Shown here piece after piece: positions 18,888-26,656 of a DNA stretch of 64,000 nt. This stretch comes from a virus: IMG/VR virus record IMGVR_UViG_3300042890_001842, positions 1 through 64,000 of that record, one strand, 5' to 3'. The first letter of the stretch is position 1. Every line of letters begins with the position of its first letter. The position numbers were made by a program, and so were the translations under genes. The notes beneath the pieces are model-generated. The model searched no databases and was not told the DNA's origin. It worked only from the letters and a program-made list of their open reading frames with translations.

Positions 18888-19124
18888 CTAAATTAATAAC
18901 TCAGAAGCGGAAATATCTTTACCAATATATCTCCTTTTTATAATAAACTCTTTAACAAATTCAGATCCATGAGATCTTGCTGCTAATACAATAACCCATC
19001 GTGGCTCAAACTTAGAAGTAATGCAAGTCTCGCACATCAATAAGTTGATGGGTAGCAGAGAAGACTTTTTAGCATTTAGCTTATTCTTTGTTTTGTTACA
19101 TGAGTAGCAAAGTATTTTTTCCAT
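18888..19124 (-). CDS. small zinc-ribbon protein, conserved in phages
   Basis: 78 residues: CYSC (6-9) and CETC (31-34), then FEPRWVIVLAARSHGSEFVKEFIIKRRYIG. The C-P-C ribbon followed by K-F-E-P-R-W is familiar from actinobacteriophages; function unknown. Confidence 0.78.
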   Translation of the reverse strand: MEKILCYSCNKTKNKLNAKKSSLLPINLLMCETCITSKFEPRWVIVLAARSHGSEFVKEFIIKRRYIGKDISASELLI

Positions 19125-19321
19125 TAATCATTTTCCTCAAAGTGCATTATTGTAATTTCATCTAGTACGATGAAATCTTCATTGTTCATCATTTCTTCAT
19201 ATTCAACATCATCAATTAAGTACCTAACGGTGGAGGTGTATAGACCCATTTGATCTACAGTTCCGTGTATTTTTTCGTTTGGAACATATACTATATATAT
19301 CGTTTCAGGATATTCTATCAC
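19124..19321 (-). CDS. small acidic protein, unknown
   Basis: 65 residues, beta-rich and acidic (ETIYIVYVPNEKIHGTV...). Shares a base with the next gene's start and overlaps the upstream gene by 17 bp. Confidence 0.65.
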   Translation of the reverse strand: MIEYPETIYIVYVPNEKIHGTVDQMGLYTSTVRYLIDDVEYEEMMNNEDFIVLDEITIMHFEEND

Positions 19322-19622
19322 TAGGCTTTCCCTCCAGTTCGCATCTTACTCCGTAGGACTCAATAATCTTCTTTACCATTTCGACATACTCTATAACCTT
19401 CATTTTTGCTGTTCCGTCGTATTGTCTAAAATTATCTTCATACAGTCTAATTGCTATAAATTCTGGATACTGAACAATATTCATCTTGAAATCGTTTACT
19501 GGCTTCTTAAGCTCTCTAATCTTGTTAGCCATCTCTTTATTATAAAATACTGGCTTGTTGGGTTCACCAGTCCATTGATTTATTCCATACTTAAAATGGT
19601 CTTTGTTTTTATCAATAAACAC
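19305..19622 (-). CDS. conserved phage protein, unknown
   Basis: 105 residues; residues about 48-98 (YPEFIAIRLYEDNFRQYDGTAKM...EYVEMVKKIIESYGVRCELEG) look like an alpha-beta domain. Overlaps the WhiB gene by 11 bp, so the two are probably co-regulated. Confidence 0.7.
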   Translation of the reverse strand: MFIDKNKDHFKYGINQWTGEPNKPVFYNKEMANKIRELKKPVNDFKMNIVQYPEFIAIRLYEDNFRQYDGTAKMKVIEYVEMVKKIIESYGVRCELEGKPSDRIS

Positions 19623-19923
19623 CTTTACCCCTTAATCTTTTCCAAACTTCCGTCTCTTTATGTAAATTCTTTGTCTTGTCTATGGAACCAGAAGTTAGAT
19701 AAACTCCACCCCAAACACCATATTCAGAATTATTTACACCAGACTCATAACATATTTTAATGACTGGGCAAGATAGACATGCCTCGTCAATGCTTTTTGA
19801 TATAGTTGAATCTGTTTCATATTTATCATAAAATAAATTAGTATTCATTCCACGACATACGGCCAGATTAAACCAATCAAAATCATCTTTATCTATACCA
19901 AGATCATTTAAAATATTTGACAT
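19612..19923 (-). CDS. WhiB-family Fe-S regulator
   Basis: 103 residues from ATG 19923 (ATG 19950 is possible). C23, C49-x2-C52-x5-C58 are the four 4Fe-4S ligands, followed by the diagnostic GVWGG turn and a basic tail (KRLRGKG) for DNA contact. WhiB proteins bind sigma-A region 4 and redirect transcription; phage WhiBs are known from mycobacteriophages (TM4 WhiB represses host whiB2 and blocks superinfection). Restricted to Actinobacteria and their phages, it is the best host marker here. Confidence 0.9.
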   Translation of the reverse strand: MSNILNDLGIDKDDFDWFNLAVCRGMNTNLFYDKYETDSTISKSIDEACLSCPVIKICYESGVNNSEYGVWGGVYLTSGSIDKTKNLHKETEVWKRLRGKGVY

Positions 19924-20164
19924 ATTTTTTAGGAAGCTCCCATACTCCAATACTGTTTACAGATATTTTTTCTGACATTCCCCAAGAATTGTTTTTAAAT
20001 AAACCTTTAATGCTTGTGTATCCTGATGGATCTTTTTTCCATATAATTAGATCATAGTTCTCCCAGTACGGAGATATGTCTTTTGCTCTCTTGATAAAGA
20101 GATTTACACCTAATTCGTTAAGCTTTAGCATGCCATCCTTAATGACTAAACCGCAGCATCCCAC
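19904..20164 (-). CDS. small phage protein, unknown
   Basis: 86 residues from a GTG start eight bases after a TATAAT box, so probably leaderless. CC near the N-terminus and an aromatic middle (PYWENYDLIIWKKDPSG). Overlaps the WhiB start. Confidence 0.65.
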   Translation of the reverse strand: MGCCGLVIKDGMLKLNELGVNLFIKRAKDISPYWENYDLIIWKKDPSGYTSIKGLFKNNSWGMSEKISVNSIGVWELPKKYVKYFK

Positions 20165-20172
20165 TACTATAA

Positions 20173-20202
20173 ATTATACAGGAGATACTACGGCTGTGTC
20201 AA
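20173..20202 (-). promoter_or_regulatory. consensus sigma70-type promoter, leaderless
   Basis: On the - strand: TTGACA (20202-20197), 18 bp, TATAAT (20178-20173), eight bases, GTG 20164. Both hexamers are perfect; it drives the operon with WhiB. Confidence 0.78.
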
Positions 20203-20205
20203 TGC

Positions 20206-21072
20206 TTATTTGATAAAAGTTCCGTTCCATACGGACTTTTTTACTGGCTCTTCCTTATCCTTTTCATCATAGGACTTTTCAATTGGTACGCAGTTTGGAA
20301 CCATTCTTCCATTCTTATCTTTCATGCCCTCTTGCTTATATCCAGTCCAGCATGCTTTGGTTAGATTATCCCACTTATCCTCTTCTTCGTTATCTGATTC
20401 ATACTCTTCGCCATTTTCATCTTTTGACTTTGTTACTGGCCAATTTACTTCATTTTTCATTGGATCTCCTACTGGAGCTGGGTTTGAAGAATTTGAATCC
20501 TCAACTTCCATTTCTTCAGAATTGGACTCTTCTTCATCCTCTTCCTCTGGAACCTCCAACATTGATTCAATAGCTTCCGTTAAATGCTCAATAATTGCAT
20601 ACATTTGTTCACGTGTTACTTCTGGGCGTAGAGCCTTTGTAATCTCTTCATCATCTGGAATTTCAATTACCTTATCAATTGGATTTACTGCATCATCAAG
20701 GATATCCTTAATTTCATCAAACATTTCTTGTTGTGAGTATGACTTCTTCATATTTTTCTCTCTCTCTACAATTTTTCTTGACCATGAAAATCCTGCATCT
20801 CCACCCCATGCCAACCACATAATCTTTCCGTTGGAAGGACTTTCAGAGTTGTCCCAATCTTTACCTTTTTTATCTACCTCATGGCGAGAAAAATAAGAAT
20901 ACATACGCTTAACTGTAGATAAGCTTAGAGTCTCTCCTCTTGACAACTGACCTGCTCTTGTCCAGCCTACTGCTGTTCCAGCGCCTTTTGCTTTACCCTG
21001 CTCCTTAAGCTTAATAGCTCTACGAGCAGCAGACTGCATTCCTGATGTTGGTTTGTATCCTTCTTTAGCCAT
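20206..21072 (-). CDS. conserved phage protein, probably virion- or head-associated
   Basis: 288 residues. The N-terminal 115 residues (GMQSAARRAIKLKEQGKAKG..., TLSLSTVKRMYSYFSRHEVDKKGKDW, SNGKIMWLAWGGDAGFSW) form a motif-rich domain that I associate with structural or morphogenesis proteins in several phages. A long acidic low-complexity segment (~170-240) and a cysteine-containing end (CWTGYKQEGMK) follow. Function unproven. A coupled 50-residue gene lies upstream. Confidence 0.7.
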   Translation of the reverse strand: MAKEGYKPTSGMQSAARRAIKLKEQGKAKGAGTAVGWTRAGQLSRGETLSLSTVKRMYSYFSRHEVDKKGKDWDNSESPSNGKIMWLAWGGDAGFSWSRKIVEREKNMKKSYSQQEMFDEIKDILDDAVNPIDKVIEIPDDEEITKALRPEVTREQMYAIIEHLTEAIESMLEVPEEEDEEESNSEEMEVEDSNSSNPAPVGDPMKNEVNWPVTKSKDENGEEYESDNEEEDKWDNLTKACWTGYKQEGMKDKNGRMVPNCVPIEKSYDEKDKEEPVKKSVWNGTFIK

Positions 21073-21217
21073 TTGATTTCTCCTTAACGCTAATTACTTT
21101 AACATTTTTGACTTCATCATCTACGCCAAAAATATCGTTAGCGTAGTCAATAGCATCTTCAGAAGAAAATGCTTCTACTTCAGCATTAATTTCTATCTTG
21201 ACGCTATAAATATTCAT
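21065..21217 (-). CDS. small beta-alpha protein, unknown
   Basis: 50 residues (MNIYSVKIEINAEVEAFSSEDAIDYAND...). Same fold signature as the 7740 gene (strand, 'A-x-S-x-E-x-A' helix, strand). Overlaps the next start by 8 bp. Confidence 0.7.
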   Translation of the reverse strand: MNIYSVKIEINAEVEAFSSEDAIDYANDIFGVDDEVKNVKVISVKEKSNG

Positions 21218-21220
21218 TTA

Positions 21221-21820
21221 CTATTTACCGCAGGTTGGGCAAACACCATTAGATGCTACTATTGGCTTAGCTGCTCCTCCAGATTTAAACTTAGGGCGAC
21301 CAAATCCTACAATAGAAACCATTACTCCCGCTTTGTTTTTCTTATAAGCACGTAATTGTTTGCATGTTTCTCCGCCATTTCTTTGGCTTCCCTTTTTATT
21401 TGAAGATGTATTTCCTTCGATACACCAAACTGTTCCATCTTCGTTGTCCTCAATAACAATTCCTACATGAGAAACTCTATCGACGCCATCTGAAGGGAAA
21501 TCAAAATAGGCGATATCTCCTGGCTCTGGATCTGCAATGTCTCCATCGATCCATGCATTAGCTTTTTTAAATGCCGTTACTCCTGCTGGAGTGTAAACTG
21601 TATTTGGAATCTTTACGCCACTTTCGTTCCCAACCCAATTAACGAAACTTCCGCACCATGGTTGGAAGTTAGCTTTTGTATAAGCACCGTACTTTGTTTC
21701 GTTATCTTTAGGACCTTCAATGTATCCTACTTGAGACTTGGCAACTTGAATTAATCTAGCAGCTGTTCCTTTTGGAGCTTTTGCAGATTCTGCTGGAACT
21801 GGAAAGTTATCTGTTGTCAT
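21221..21820 (-). CDS. CHAP-domain endolysin
   Basis: 199 residues. Cys56 in QPWCGSFVNWV and His118 in RVSHVGIV are the CHAP catalytic pair, with PGDIAYFDF between. The C-terminal 20 residues include CPTCGK, perhaps a small zinc knuckle for wall binding. It should cleave peptidoglycan at lysis. Adjacent genes encode holin-like membrane proteins. No signal peptide, so export needs a holin. Confidence 0.9.
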   Translation of the reverse strand: MTTDNFPVPAESAKAPKGTAARLIQVAKSQVGYIEGPKDNETKYGAYTKANFQPWCGSFVNWVGNESGVKIPNTVYTPAGVTAFKKANAWIDGDIADPEPGDIAYFDFPSDGVDRVSHVGIVIEDNEDGTVWCIEGNTSSNKKGSQRNGGETCKQLRAYKKNKAGVMVSIVGFGRPKFKSGGAAKPIVASNGVCPTCGK

Positions 21821-22230
21821 TATTCTTTATCCCAATCTGTATCAACTGGTTGTTCTGCTGGCATTGCACCATCTGGCTTTGCTGCCAAACGTGCCTGTGT
21901 TGCATCAATTTCTGCTTCAAGCTTTTTGTCTGCTTGTGTGTTCTTTGCATCCATTTCTTTATTAGCCAACTGTGCTGACATAATATCTTTAGCACCAGAT
22001 TGACCAATCAATAATCCTGCAAGTGTTCCTGTAATAAATGTAGCAACTGATCCAAGAACATTAAAGAACATCTTGTCGTTCTCAGATTGTGCTCCTACTG
22101 GTTGTGTAACAAACAAAAGACCATATAGAATTCCTAGTGATGTGCACAACAAAATTGTTCCAAGTGTAATGCCAAGAATAAACTTTAGTCTAGCATCTAA
22201 GTCTTGTGGTGTTAATTTTTCTTTAGCCAT
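21820..22230 (-). CDS. two-span membrane protein, holin candidate
   Basis: 136 residues with two membrane helices (FILGITLGTILLCTSLGILYGLLF and FFNVLGSVATFITGTLAGLLIG) and a charged helical C-terminus. Immediately upstream of the endolysin, stop and start sharing a base. Holin is the likely role. Confidence 0.75.
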   Translation of the reverse strand: MAKEKLTPQDLDARLKFILGITLGTILLCTSLGILYGLLFVTQPVGAQSENDKMFFNVLGSVATFITGTLAGLLIGQSGAKDIMSAQLANKEMDAKNTQADKKLEAEIDATQARLAAKPDGAMPAEQPVDTDWDKE

Positions 22231-22444
22231 TATTTACCTTTGTCTTTTGGTACTCATCCCATGTCGTTTGTCCTACTAGATCTCTGGAGCATGTACCAGT
22301 TGTTTCGCAAATTGGAGGATTACATTCTTTTAATTCCCAATTTTCTGGATCTTGGCAGGCATAACGAAAGCTTCCATCATAACCACACGATGTAATTGTG
22401 AGGGCTAGCATTAAGCTAGCTAATGAGGCACCTATTTTTCTCAT
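22223..22444 (-). CDS. small lipoprotein
   Basis: 73 residues from ATG 22444 (leaderless, six bases after TATAAT). Signal sequence MRKIGASLASLMLALTITSC with a lipobox Cys at 20, followed by a short Cys-containing domain (four further cysteines). In a lysis cassette it could be a spanin-like or superinfection-exclusion lipoprotein. Confidence 0.78.
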   Translation of the reverse strand: MRKIGASLASLMLALTITSCGYDGSFRYACQDPENWELKECNPPICETTGTCSRDLVGQTTWDEYQKTKVNNG

Positions 22445-22450
22445 ATACAT

Positions 22451-22478
22451 ATTATATCATTTACTCTTCTTTTCTCAA
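22451..22478 (-). promoter_or_regulatory. leaderless promoter of the lipoprotein gene
   Basis: On the - strand: TTGAGA (22478-22473), 16 bp, TATAAT (22456-22451), six bases, ATG 22444. Confidence 0.68.
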
Positions 22479-22655
22479 TGGTATGGTTATTAGCCAAATA
22501 GCGGTAGCTACCATGGTAGCTAATCCTACAATTTGCTGTGCCGTTCCAGTAAGAGTTAGCCAGGCAATAAAAAATCCAAGAAGTGTCCAAACCTGTGCAA
22601 TACTTTCTTTTACTGCCTCCCAGATCCAATTTAAGAATCCTTTAATTATCTTCAT
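22461..22655 (-). CDS. small two-span membrane protein (holin-like)
   Basis: 64 residues: amphipathic N-terminus, two hydrophobic spans (VWTLLGFFIAWLTLTGTAQQ, IVGLATMVATAIWLITIPL), charged end RKEE. Ribosome site AGGAGGATATA. A second holin or antiholin is plausible. Confidence 0.75.
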   Translation of the reverse strand: MKIIKGFLNWIWEAVKESIAQVWTLLGFFIAWLTLTGTAQQIVGLATMVATAIWLITIPLRKEE

Positions 22656-24700
22656 TATATCCTCCTAGTCATGGCTGCTGCCACAATATTTCCTGCAATT
22701 ATCACTGGAATTACTACTTCCTGTGCTTTTTCTCTTTGATCATCTGTCATATCTTTACCCCACTCTGATGGGCTAAATACTTTTTCAAAGTCTATATCCA
22801 ATATAGCGCCTATTGGATCTGCCAAAAATGCCTCTGTTTGTACCTCTGTAGTGGCATCTGCTAATGTGTAAGGCATGGTTGCTCCTTCGGAAGCTGCCTC
22901 TCTGTCTTTAAATTCCACAAATGCAGTTGCTAATTCGGGATTAGATTTCATTGCTTCTGCAATTACTGCGACCTCAGATGACTTAATTCCAAGATCTTCT
23001 GCAACTTCAGCCTTTGCTTCATTTGTTAGTGCACTTAATGTTTGACTAACTGCAGCAATTTGTTCTTTAGAAAGTACAACTAGTTTATTATCTTTGCTTG
23101 TTAGATTAGCTATAACTCCAGAAAGATCTTCTGAAGTTCCCTCGCCTTTTTCTGGGATAAGTGCTGCTAATTCTTCATCTTTAATCTCAACATTGTCGGT
23201 TGGTTCTGGTGTTGGCTCAACCACTGGCTCTTCAGTTGGCTCTGGTTCTGGTGTTGGGTCTACAGTAGGTTCAGGTGTAGGTTCAGGTGTAGGTTCGGGT
23301 GTAGGATCTTCTGTAGGCTCTTCTGTAGGCTCAGGAGTTGGTTCTTCTGTTGGCTCTTCAGTTGGCTCTGGGCTTGGTTCAGGTGAAGGCTCAGGACTTG
23401 GGTCCTCAGTTGGTTCTGGATCTGGTGTGGTGTCAGGGGAAGGTTCTGGTGTTGGTTCTGGTGTTGGTTGATTTGCTGCTGCTTGTGCTAAAGCACTAGC
23501 TATCTCTCTGGCCTTTTGTTCTTCATAGTAACGCCATGCGTTATCAATAGAACTATTTAAATCACTAATAGATTGATCGTATGTAGTTTGTGAATTTATT
23601 TTATTTTCATTTGCATGTGTAAGGTTTTGATTTGCAAGTGTGAGGTTTTGATTTGCAAGTGTGAGGTTTGATTGTGAGGTTTGTAAGACTTGAAGTTCTT
23701 GATTATAAATAAATAGTTTATCGTTATAAACTTCTTGTGCTGATTGCTGTGAAGCTACAGCAATATTATAAGCATTAATTTGCTCTTGAGTTGCTCCAGA
23801 TCCAGAAGAAAATGTATTAAGATCACAGCTAAATCCTACACCCCATCCACCAGTATAATCACATCCAGCGCCAGTCCAACCTCCAGGAATTGCCCATCCA
23901 AGATGATATGAACCTGGACCTCCGCCGTTGTACCACCATATTTCTACATTTAAAGTTTTATTTTGACTAACATCATATATTGGAGAAAATGGACTCCAAG
24001 TAGCTCCTTGCTCACGCCAGTTATTTACTGCAAGATTTCCATCTACATACATTTTAAAACCATCATCTGTATATCCTGCAAAATATGTAGATGTCCAATG
24101 TGATGGTACTGTAATTCGTCCAGTAAATTTAACTATAATATTTTCATACCTATTTCCACAAACTGGAAGCTGCATAGAATTTGAATTCCATGTGCCACTA
24201 CATAAAACTTCATCTGGAGTAGCGCCAGCCTGCGTTCTAACTAAGCTATATACAGTATATTGAAGTCCTTCACCACCAGCACTTTGAATATTATATTGTG
24301 CTGTTTGAAGGTTTATATTTGCTATACCAAGGGCATCCTGAGCATTATTTTTATTAGTTAAAGCTAAATCTACTGTGACAGTTTGTCCATCTACTGTTGA
24401 TTGTGCTAAATTCTTTTGTGCTAAAGCTTCTGTTTCTGCTTCCACCGCATCATCGTATGCAATTGAGGCGCTATCCCTTAATTCTTTTGCAGCAACAGTT
24501 GCTTCATATTTATTTTCCGCAATATCTATTAAGGATATAAAATCGTCCTTATAATTTAAATTGTCTACACTATTGTTTAATTTTTGTATTTCTTGAGCAG
24601 CTAAGCTTAATGGATCATCGCTATGTGCTGGGGTTATGAAAAGCCAACCAAAGCCTAAAATAGCTGTTAGCGTTAATCTCCATGCTTTAGTCCTAGTCAA
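22655..24700 (-). CDS. exported surface protein with PA14-like domain, Pro/Glu/Thr stalk and C-terminal anchor
   Basis: 681 residues, TTG start after AGGAGTTATAG. Residues 1-28: signal peptide. Residues 30-140 and 300-395: coiled-coil-like segments, the second with 7-residue NLTLANQ repeats. Residues ~150-300: PA14-type lectin domain (FAGYTDDGFKMYVDG, WREQGATWS, IWWYNGGGPGSYHLGW). Residues ~410-505: PTPEP/PTEEP repeats, a rigid stalk. Last 20 residues: membrane helix ending RR. This is a bacterial-style membrane-anchored adhesin, odd for a phage; next to lysis genes. It may change the surface of infected cells. Confidence 0.78.
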   Translation of the reverse strand: MTRTKAWRLTLTAILGFGWLFITPAHSDDPLSLAAQEIQKLNNSVDNLNYKDDFISLIDIAENKYEATVAAKELRDSASIAYDDAVEAETEALAQKNLAQSTVDGQTVTVDLALTNKNNAQDALGIANINLQTAQYNIQSAGGEGLQYTVYSLVRTQAGATPDEVLCSGTWNSNSMQLPVCGNRYENIIVKFTGRITVPSHWTSTYFAGYTDDGFKMYVDGNLAVNNWREQGATWSPFSPIYDVSQNKTLNVEIWWYNGGGPGSYHLGWAIPGGWTGAGCDYTGGWGVGFSCDLNTFSSGSGATQEQINAYNIAVASQQSAQEVYNDKLFIYNQELQVLQTSQSNLTLANQNLTLANQNLTHANENKINSQTTYDQSISDLNSSIDNAWRYYEEQKAREIASALAQAAANQPTPEPTPEPSPDTTPDPEPTEDPSPEPSPEPSPEPTEEPTEEPTPEPTEEPTEDPTPEPTPEPTPEPTVDPTPEPEPTEEPVVEPTPEPTDNVEIKDEELAALIPEKGEGTSEDLSGVIANLTSKDNKLVVLSKEQIAAVSQTLSALTNEAKAEVAEDLGIKSSEVAVIAEAMKSNPELATAFVEFKDREAASEGATMPYTLADATTEVQTEAFLADPIGAILDIDFEKVFSPSEWGKDMTDDQREKAQEVVIPVIIAGNIVAAAMTRRI
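23611..23673 (-). repeat. three tandem 21-bp coding repeats
   Basis: Units of 21 bp around TTGCAAGTGTGAGGTTTTGA encode repeated NLTLANQ heptads in the surface protein. The number of units could vary by slippage. Confidence 0.65.
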
Positions 24701-24711
24701 CTATAACTCCT

Positions 24712-24728
24712 AAACAAACAGTTTGTTT
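24712..24728. promoter_or_regulatory. 17-bp palindrome in the leader of the PA14 surface gene
   Basis: AAACAAAC-A-GTTTGTTT, perfect 8-bp arms, immediately before the ribosome site AGGAG and downstream of a TATAAT box read leftward (24745-24740 area). It may be an operator or an RNA hairpin controlling translation. Confidence 0.5.
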
Positions 24729-24751
24729 ACTTAGTTAATTATAACATGAAA

Positions 24752-25798
24752 CTATTTAGAACCTATTTCGCTAATCTTAGCTTTAGAAAACTTAAGCATT
24801 TTTGCACCTAGCGGAGAGTATCCTAAGTCTGCTGCTTTTTTGCCACAAGTATTTGCCATATAATCAAAAAACTTTTTTACAGATTCGTTATGTAAAGATT
24901 TTTCTTTGGACGCTATGCCATATGTAAATGTAGATATGGGATAAGCAAGCTTGTTAACAGTCTTATAGTTTACTTTAACTATACCCTTTTCGTCCATTGA
25001 AAAATCGCTTAAGAATACTGATGCTGCAGAAACTGTAGGCTGCATGTACCTTCCAGATTCATTTTGTATTGATGCCATTTTAAGGCCTCTTGCATATGAT
25101 ATTTCGTTATATCCAATAGAACCATTTGTTTGCGTCAAAACCATAGCCACTCCGTAGGATCCAGAAGCACTCATCATAAATGGATTACTACTTATTGATC
25201 CAGGAAATGATGAAGAGAAGTTTTTGTTGCCAGCCTTTGCCCATATACTTGGGGCAACGACATTTAAATAAGATGTAAATACTTCTGATGTTCCAGATCC
25301 ATCTACCCTGTAAGCAACTCTTATTGGGGTAGAAGGTATTTTAGGTTCTTTACCACCAATTAAATTTTCTTTTAAAATTTGAGGGTCATTCCATTTTGTT
25401 ATTTTTCCAGAAAATATTTTGGCCAATGTATCTGTACTCATCTTTATAGTTACTTTATATCCGTCTAGTCTATAAATTATTCCTATTGGACCAGCAACCA
25501 AAGGAACGTAAACAAATTCTTTTGTTGGTCTAACTTCTGATCCAGAGTACGGGACATCTGACATTGCAAAATTTGCTATACCATTTGAAAACATATTTTT
25601 TCCAGCTCCAGAACCATTTGGAGAATATGTTACAGAATCTCCACCAGACTTTACAAACTCAACTCTACATCTATCTATAAAGTTGGCAGCAAAAGTAGAT
25701 CCAGATCCAGTAATAGGTTCTGCGTTTGATGTGTTAATTAAAAAAACATTAGACAATAAGACTAATGTTGCTGTGACTACAATCAGTTTTAGTTTCAT
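24752..25798 (-). CDS. pstS: PstS-type phosphate-binding protein
   Basis: 348 residues: signal peptide to about 26, then GSGSTFAANFIDRC (phosphate-loop start), YSPNGSGAGKNMF, FAMSDVPYSG, VAGPIGIIYRLDG, IFSGKITKWNDP, RVDGSGTSEVFTSYL and ASGSYGVAMVL, all classical PstS landmarks. It captures phosphate outside the membrane for the host PstABC transporter. PstS is a known auxiliary gene of cyanophages; in an actinobacterial phage it suggests phosphate-poor water. No ribosome site; a TATTAT lies six bases before the ATG, so possibly leaderless. Confidence 0.88.
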   Translation of the reverse strand: MKLKLIVVTATLVLLSNVFLINTSNAEPITGSGSTFAANFIDRCRVEFVKSGGDSVTYSPNGSGAGKNMFSNGIANFAMSDVPYSGSEVRPTKEFVYVPLVAGPIGIIYRLDGYKVTIKMSTDTLAKIFSGKITKWNDPQILKENLIGGKEPKIPSTPIRVAYRVDGSGTSEVFTSYLNVVAPSIWAKAGNKNFSSSFPGSISSNPFMMSASGSYGVAMVLTQTNGSIGYNEISYARGLKMASIQNESGRYMQPTVSAASVFLSDFSMDEKGIVKVNYKTVNKLAYPISTFTYGIASKEKSLHNESVKKFFDYMANTCGKKAADLGYSPLGAKMLKFSKAKISEIGSK

Positions 25799-25874
25799 AT
25801 ATCAATAATACATCACATAATACTAAAATCATATATAAAATGGTTAACTAAGAATTAAATGCAAGTGAACTTTA

Positions 25875-26063
25875 TTATTTAGGATTATCAGTTTTATAAA
25901 ATCCGTTACCTTTAAATTGTATACCAAATGATGTGAAATGTCTTACCATATCTGATTCACATTCGACGCATGTGTAACCTGGGTCCTCATCTGTTATAGG
26001 TCTGTGCACTGACATTGTTGCGTGTGCATCATCGTATGAGCATTTGTATTCGTATACTGGCAT
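25875..26063 (-). CDS. FmdB-like zinc-ribbon protein
   Basis: 62 residues: MPVYEYKC opening, CVEC at 32-35 and the R-H-F-x-S-x-G-I-Q-F-K-G-x-G-F-Y-K-T-D ending are typical of the FmdB/putative regulatory protein family. Function generally unknown. Confidence 0.82.
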   Translation of the reverse strand: MPVYEYKCSYDDAHATMSVHRPITDEDPGYTCVECESDMVRHFTSFGIQFKGNGFYKTDNPK

Positions 26064-26650
26064 TAAAAATCAACCTTTTCCATCATAGACTCATCAACAT
26101 CGCATGTTATATTGATTACAACTGAAAACCTTAAGTTGTTATTTTTTGGATACTCCCAATTATGGAATATATCCCCATCAAAAAATAAAGCATGTCCAGC
26201 TTTTGGGGTAAATGATTTAAATGTCTCTAGTCCCTTTGGATCTATAACATCTCCAGTGTATCTTTGTCTAAACAAGTTGGTGCTTCCGTCTGAATCATTT
26301 GCGTAATACACAAAATTATAATTTTTCTTAACTCTTCTTAAATCTACATGTGGCTCCATTGGCCTATTATCTGTAGATTTAAAAGTAAGGTTTGCTCTAC
26401 TTCTTAGTATTTCATTTATTACTACTTTGTTTTTATCTGCAAACTTTTTTATTAAAAAATTAACAACATCAGAATTCAGATTGCTATTTAGCATTATGCC
26501 AGTATCAGAAAAAGTATCATCTGTTAGACCAGTTACTCCGTCTTTTGCCGTTCTTATGGACGGATGAAAAACATATGGAAGGGTGAATAGATATGAATTT
26601 ACATAATCCATATCTGTTTTATTTAAGAAATTGTTTGTATATAAGTACAT
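26063..26650 (-). CDS. 2-oxoglutarate/Fe(II) dioxygenase
   Basis: 195 residues. H101-x-D103 (EPHVDL), H163 (DIFHNW) and R174 (LRFSVV) form the complete metal and 2OG site. This second oxygenase differs in sequence from the 9549 one and has the normal HxD. Located between FmdB-like and SNase genes; substrate unknown. Confidence 0.85.
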   Translation of the reverse strand: MYLYTNNFLNKTDMDYVNSYLFTLPYVFHPSIRTAKDGVTGLTDDTFSDTGIMLNSNLNSDVVNFLIKKFADKNKVVINEILRSRANLTFKSTDNRPMEPHVDLRRVKKNYNFVYYANDSDGSTNLFRQRYTGDVIDPKGLETFKSFTPKAGHALFFDGDIFHNWEYPKNNNLRFSVVINITCDVDESMMEKVDF

Positions 26651-26656
26651 ACTAAG

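Noticed and set aside
22441-22629. 62-residue - frame
   Set aside because: Alternative frame of the holin-like gene 22461-22655, which has the strong AGGAGG site.
23094-23471. Gly/Ser/Val repeat frame on the + strand
   Set aside because: Antisense of the PTPEP repeats of the surface protein; no ribosome site or promoter.
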